From positions 1-6,034 of the forward strand of contig CAKQVW010000188.1 in NCBI GenBank assembly GCA_934277865.1: DNA of 6,034 nucleotides, read 5' to 3'. A model generated the notes under the pieces. That model saw nothing but the letters and a program-made list of their open reading frames with translations. It was not told the DNA's origin and did not search any database. The DNA is from an uncultured Pseudobdellovibrionaceae bacterium (GTDB lineage: Bacteria > Bdellovibrionota > Bdellovibrionia > Bdellovibrionales > JAMPXM01). Made by a program: the position numbers and the translations under genes. Shown piece by piece: positions 5,932-6,034 of the stretch (its first letter is position 1; each line of letters begins with the position of its first letter).

Positions 5932-6034
5932 GGCGAAGCAAAGCGCAGGCGGAGCCGTAGCGGTATATTTCGGTTGCTGAGCCAAGGGCGAAGCAAAGCG
6001 CAGGCGGAGCCGTAGCGGTATATTTCGGTTGCTG
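5932..6034. repeat. Tandem direct repeat, 55-base period, truncated by the window edge
   Basis: Two identical 48-base units lie at 5932-5979 and 5987-6034, separated by 7 bases (AGCCAAG). Each unit begins GGCGAAGCAAAGCGCAGG and ends TATATTTCGGTTGCTG, so a GC-rich part with short self-similar pieces (GCGAAGC, AAGCGC, GGCGGAGCC, CCGTAGCGG) is followed by an AT-rich island. The segment before the first unit does not match, so the array begins near 5932; its other end lies outside the window. The period is not a multiple of three, so it is not a protein repeat. Function unknown. Confidence 0.9.

Larger units (their letters stand above)
5664..6034. other. Non-coding region rich in repeats at the right end
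   Basis: These 371 bases hold no gene I can support. Nearest the 5142-5663 gene is its upstream region; minus-strand TATTCT around 5745-5750 could be a -10 box, but it has no convincing -35 partner. A cluster of inverted repeats occupies 5828-5887, and a 55-base-period tandem array starts at 5932 and reaches the window edge. A plus-strand frame at 5770-6015 runs through both repeat types, has no ribosome binding site and ends inside the array, so it is rejected as a gene. Confidence 0.65.

Noticed and set aside
5821..5979. Integron attC site or retron-type structured element
   Set aside because: The inverted repeats lack the GTTRRRY/RYYYAAC core sites of attC, and no integrase or reverse transcriptase is in the window.
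5770..6015. 81-residue plus-strand frame across the right-end repeats
   Set aside because: No Shine-Dalgarno sequence; it runs through inverted repeats and a 55-base-period array that shifts frame each unit; the product is Arg-rich without a domain.
5932..6034. CRISPR array
   Set aside because: The 48-base repeats are separated by only 7 bases, far too short for spacers, and no cas gene is present.

Overview
The window looks like chromosomal DNA from a Gram-negative bacterium of moderately high GC content. The best guess at its group is a Bdellovibrio-like lineage (Bdellovibrionota). That guess rests on how closely the phosphoglycerate kinase resembles the Bdellovibrio enzyme as I remember it (for example the stretches around DLNVPM, EEPTSDAPK and DIYINDAFGASHRAH), on the gap-pgk-tpiA order, and on the small secreted proteins alongside. 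No search was run, so the lineage is an inference.

Layout. Positions 1-339 hold the 3' end of a probable holB (DNA polymerase III delta' subunit). It is followed 12 bases later by a complete TatD-family metal-dependent hydrolase gene (352-1155); this holB-tatD pairing is common in bacteria. Converging on tatD is a minus-strand gene for a small exported protein of unknown function (1146-1676), and the two coding ends overlap by 10 bases. A 349-base non-coding stretch (1677-2025) separates that gene from the centre of the window, a compact plus-strand glycolytic operon: gap (2026-3045), pgk (3062-4330) and tpiA (4381-5145). These encode three connected steps of the triose-phosphate part of glycolysis and gluconeogenesis. 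tpiA meets a second minus-strand gene for a small exported cysteine-containing protein (5142-5663), and the two TAG stop codons share one palindromic CTAG.

The last 371 bases (5664-6034) contain no convincing gene. They hold the upstream region of the second secreted protein, a cluster of overlapping inverted repeats at 5828-5887, and the start of a tandem array with a 55-base period (two identical 48-base units, 5932-6034) that runs off the window edge.

Most of the window is ordinary core metabolism. The parts least explained by known families are the repeat and palindrome region at the right end, the two unrecognised secreted proteins on either side of the glycolytic operon, the two convergent overlaps that leave no room for intergenic terminators, and a GAPDH whose cofactor-discriminating position differs from the classical NAD-dependent motif. 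I found no clear evidence of a complete novel system such as defence, toxin-antitoxin, CRISPR or a mobile element.
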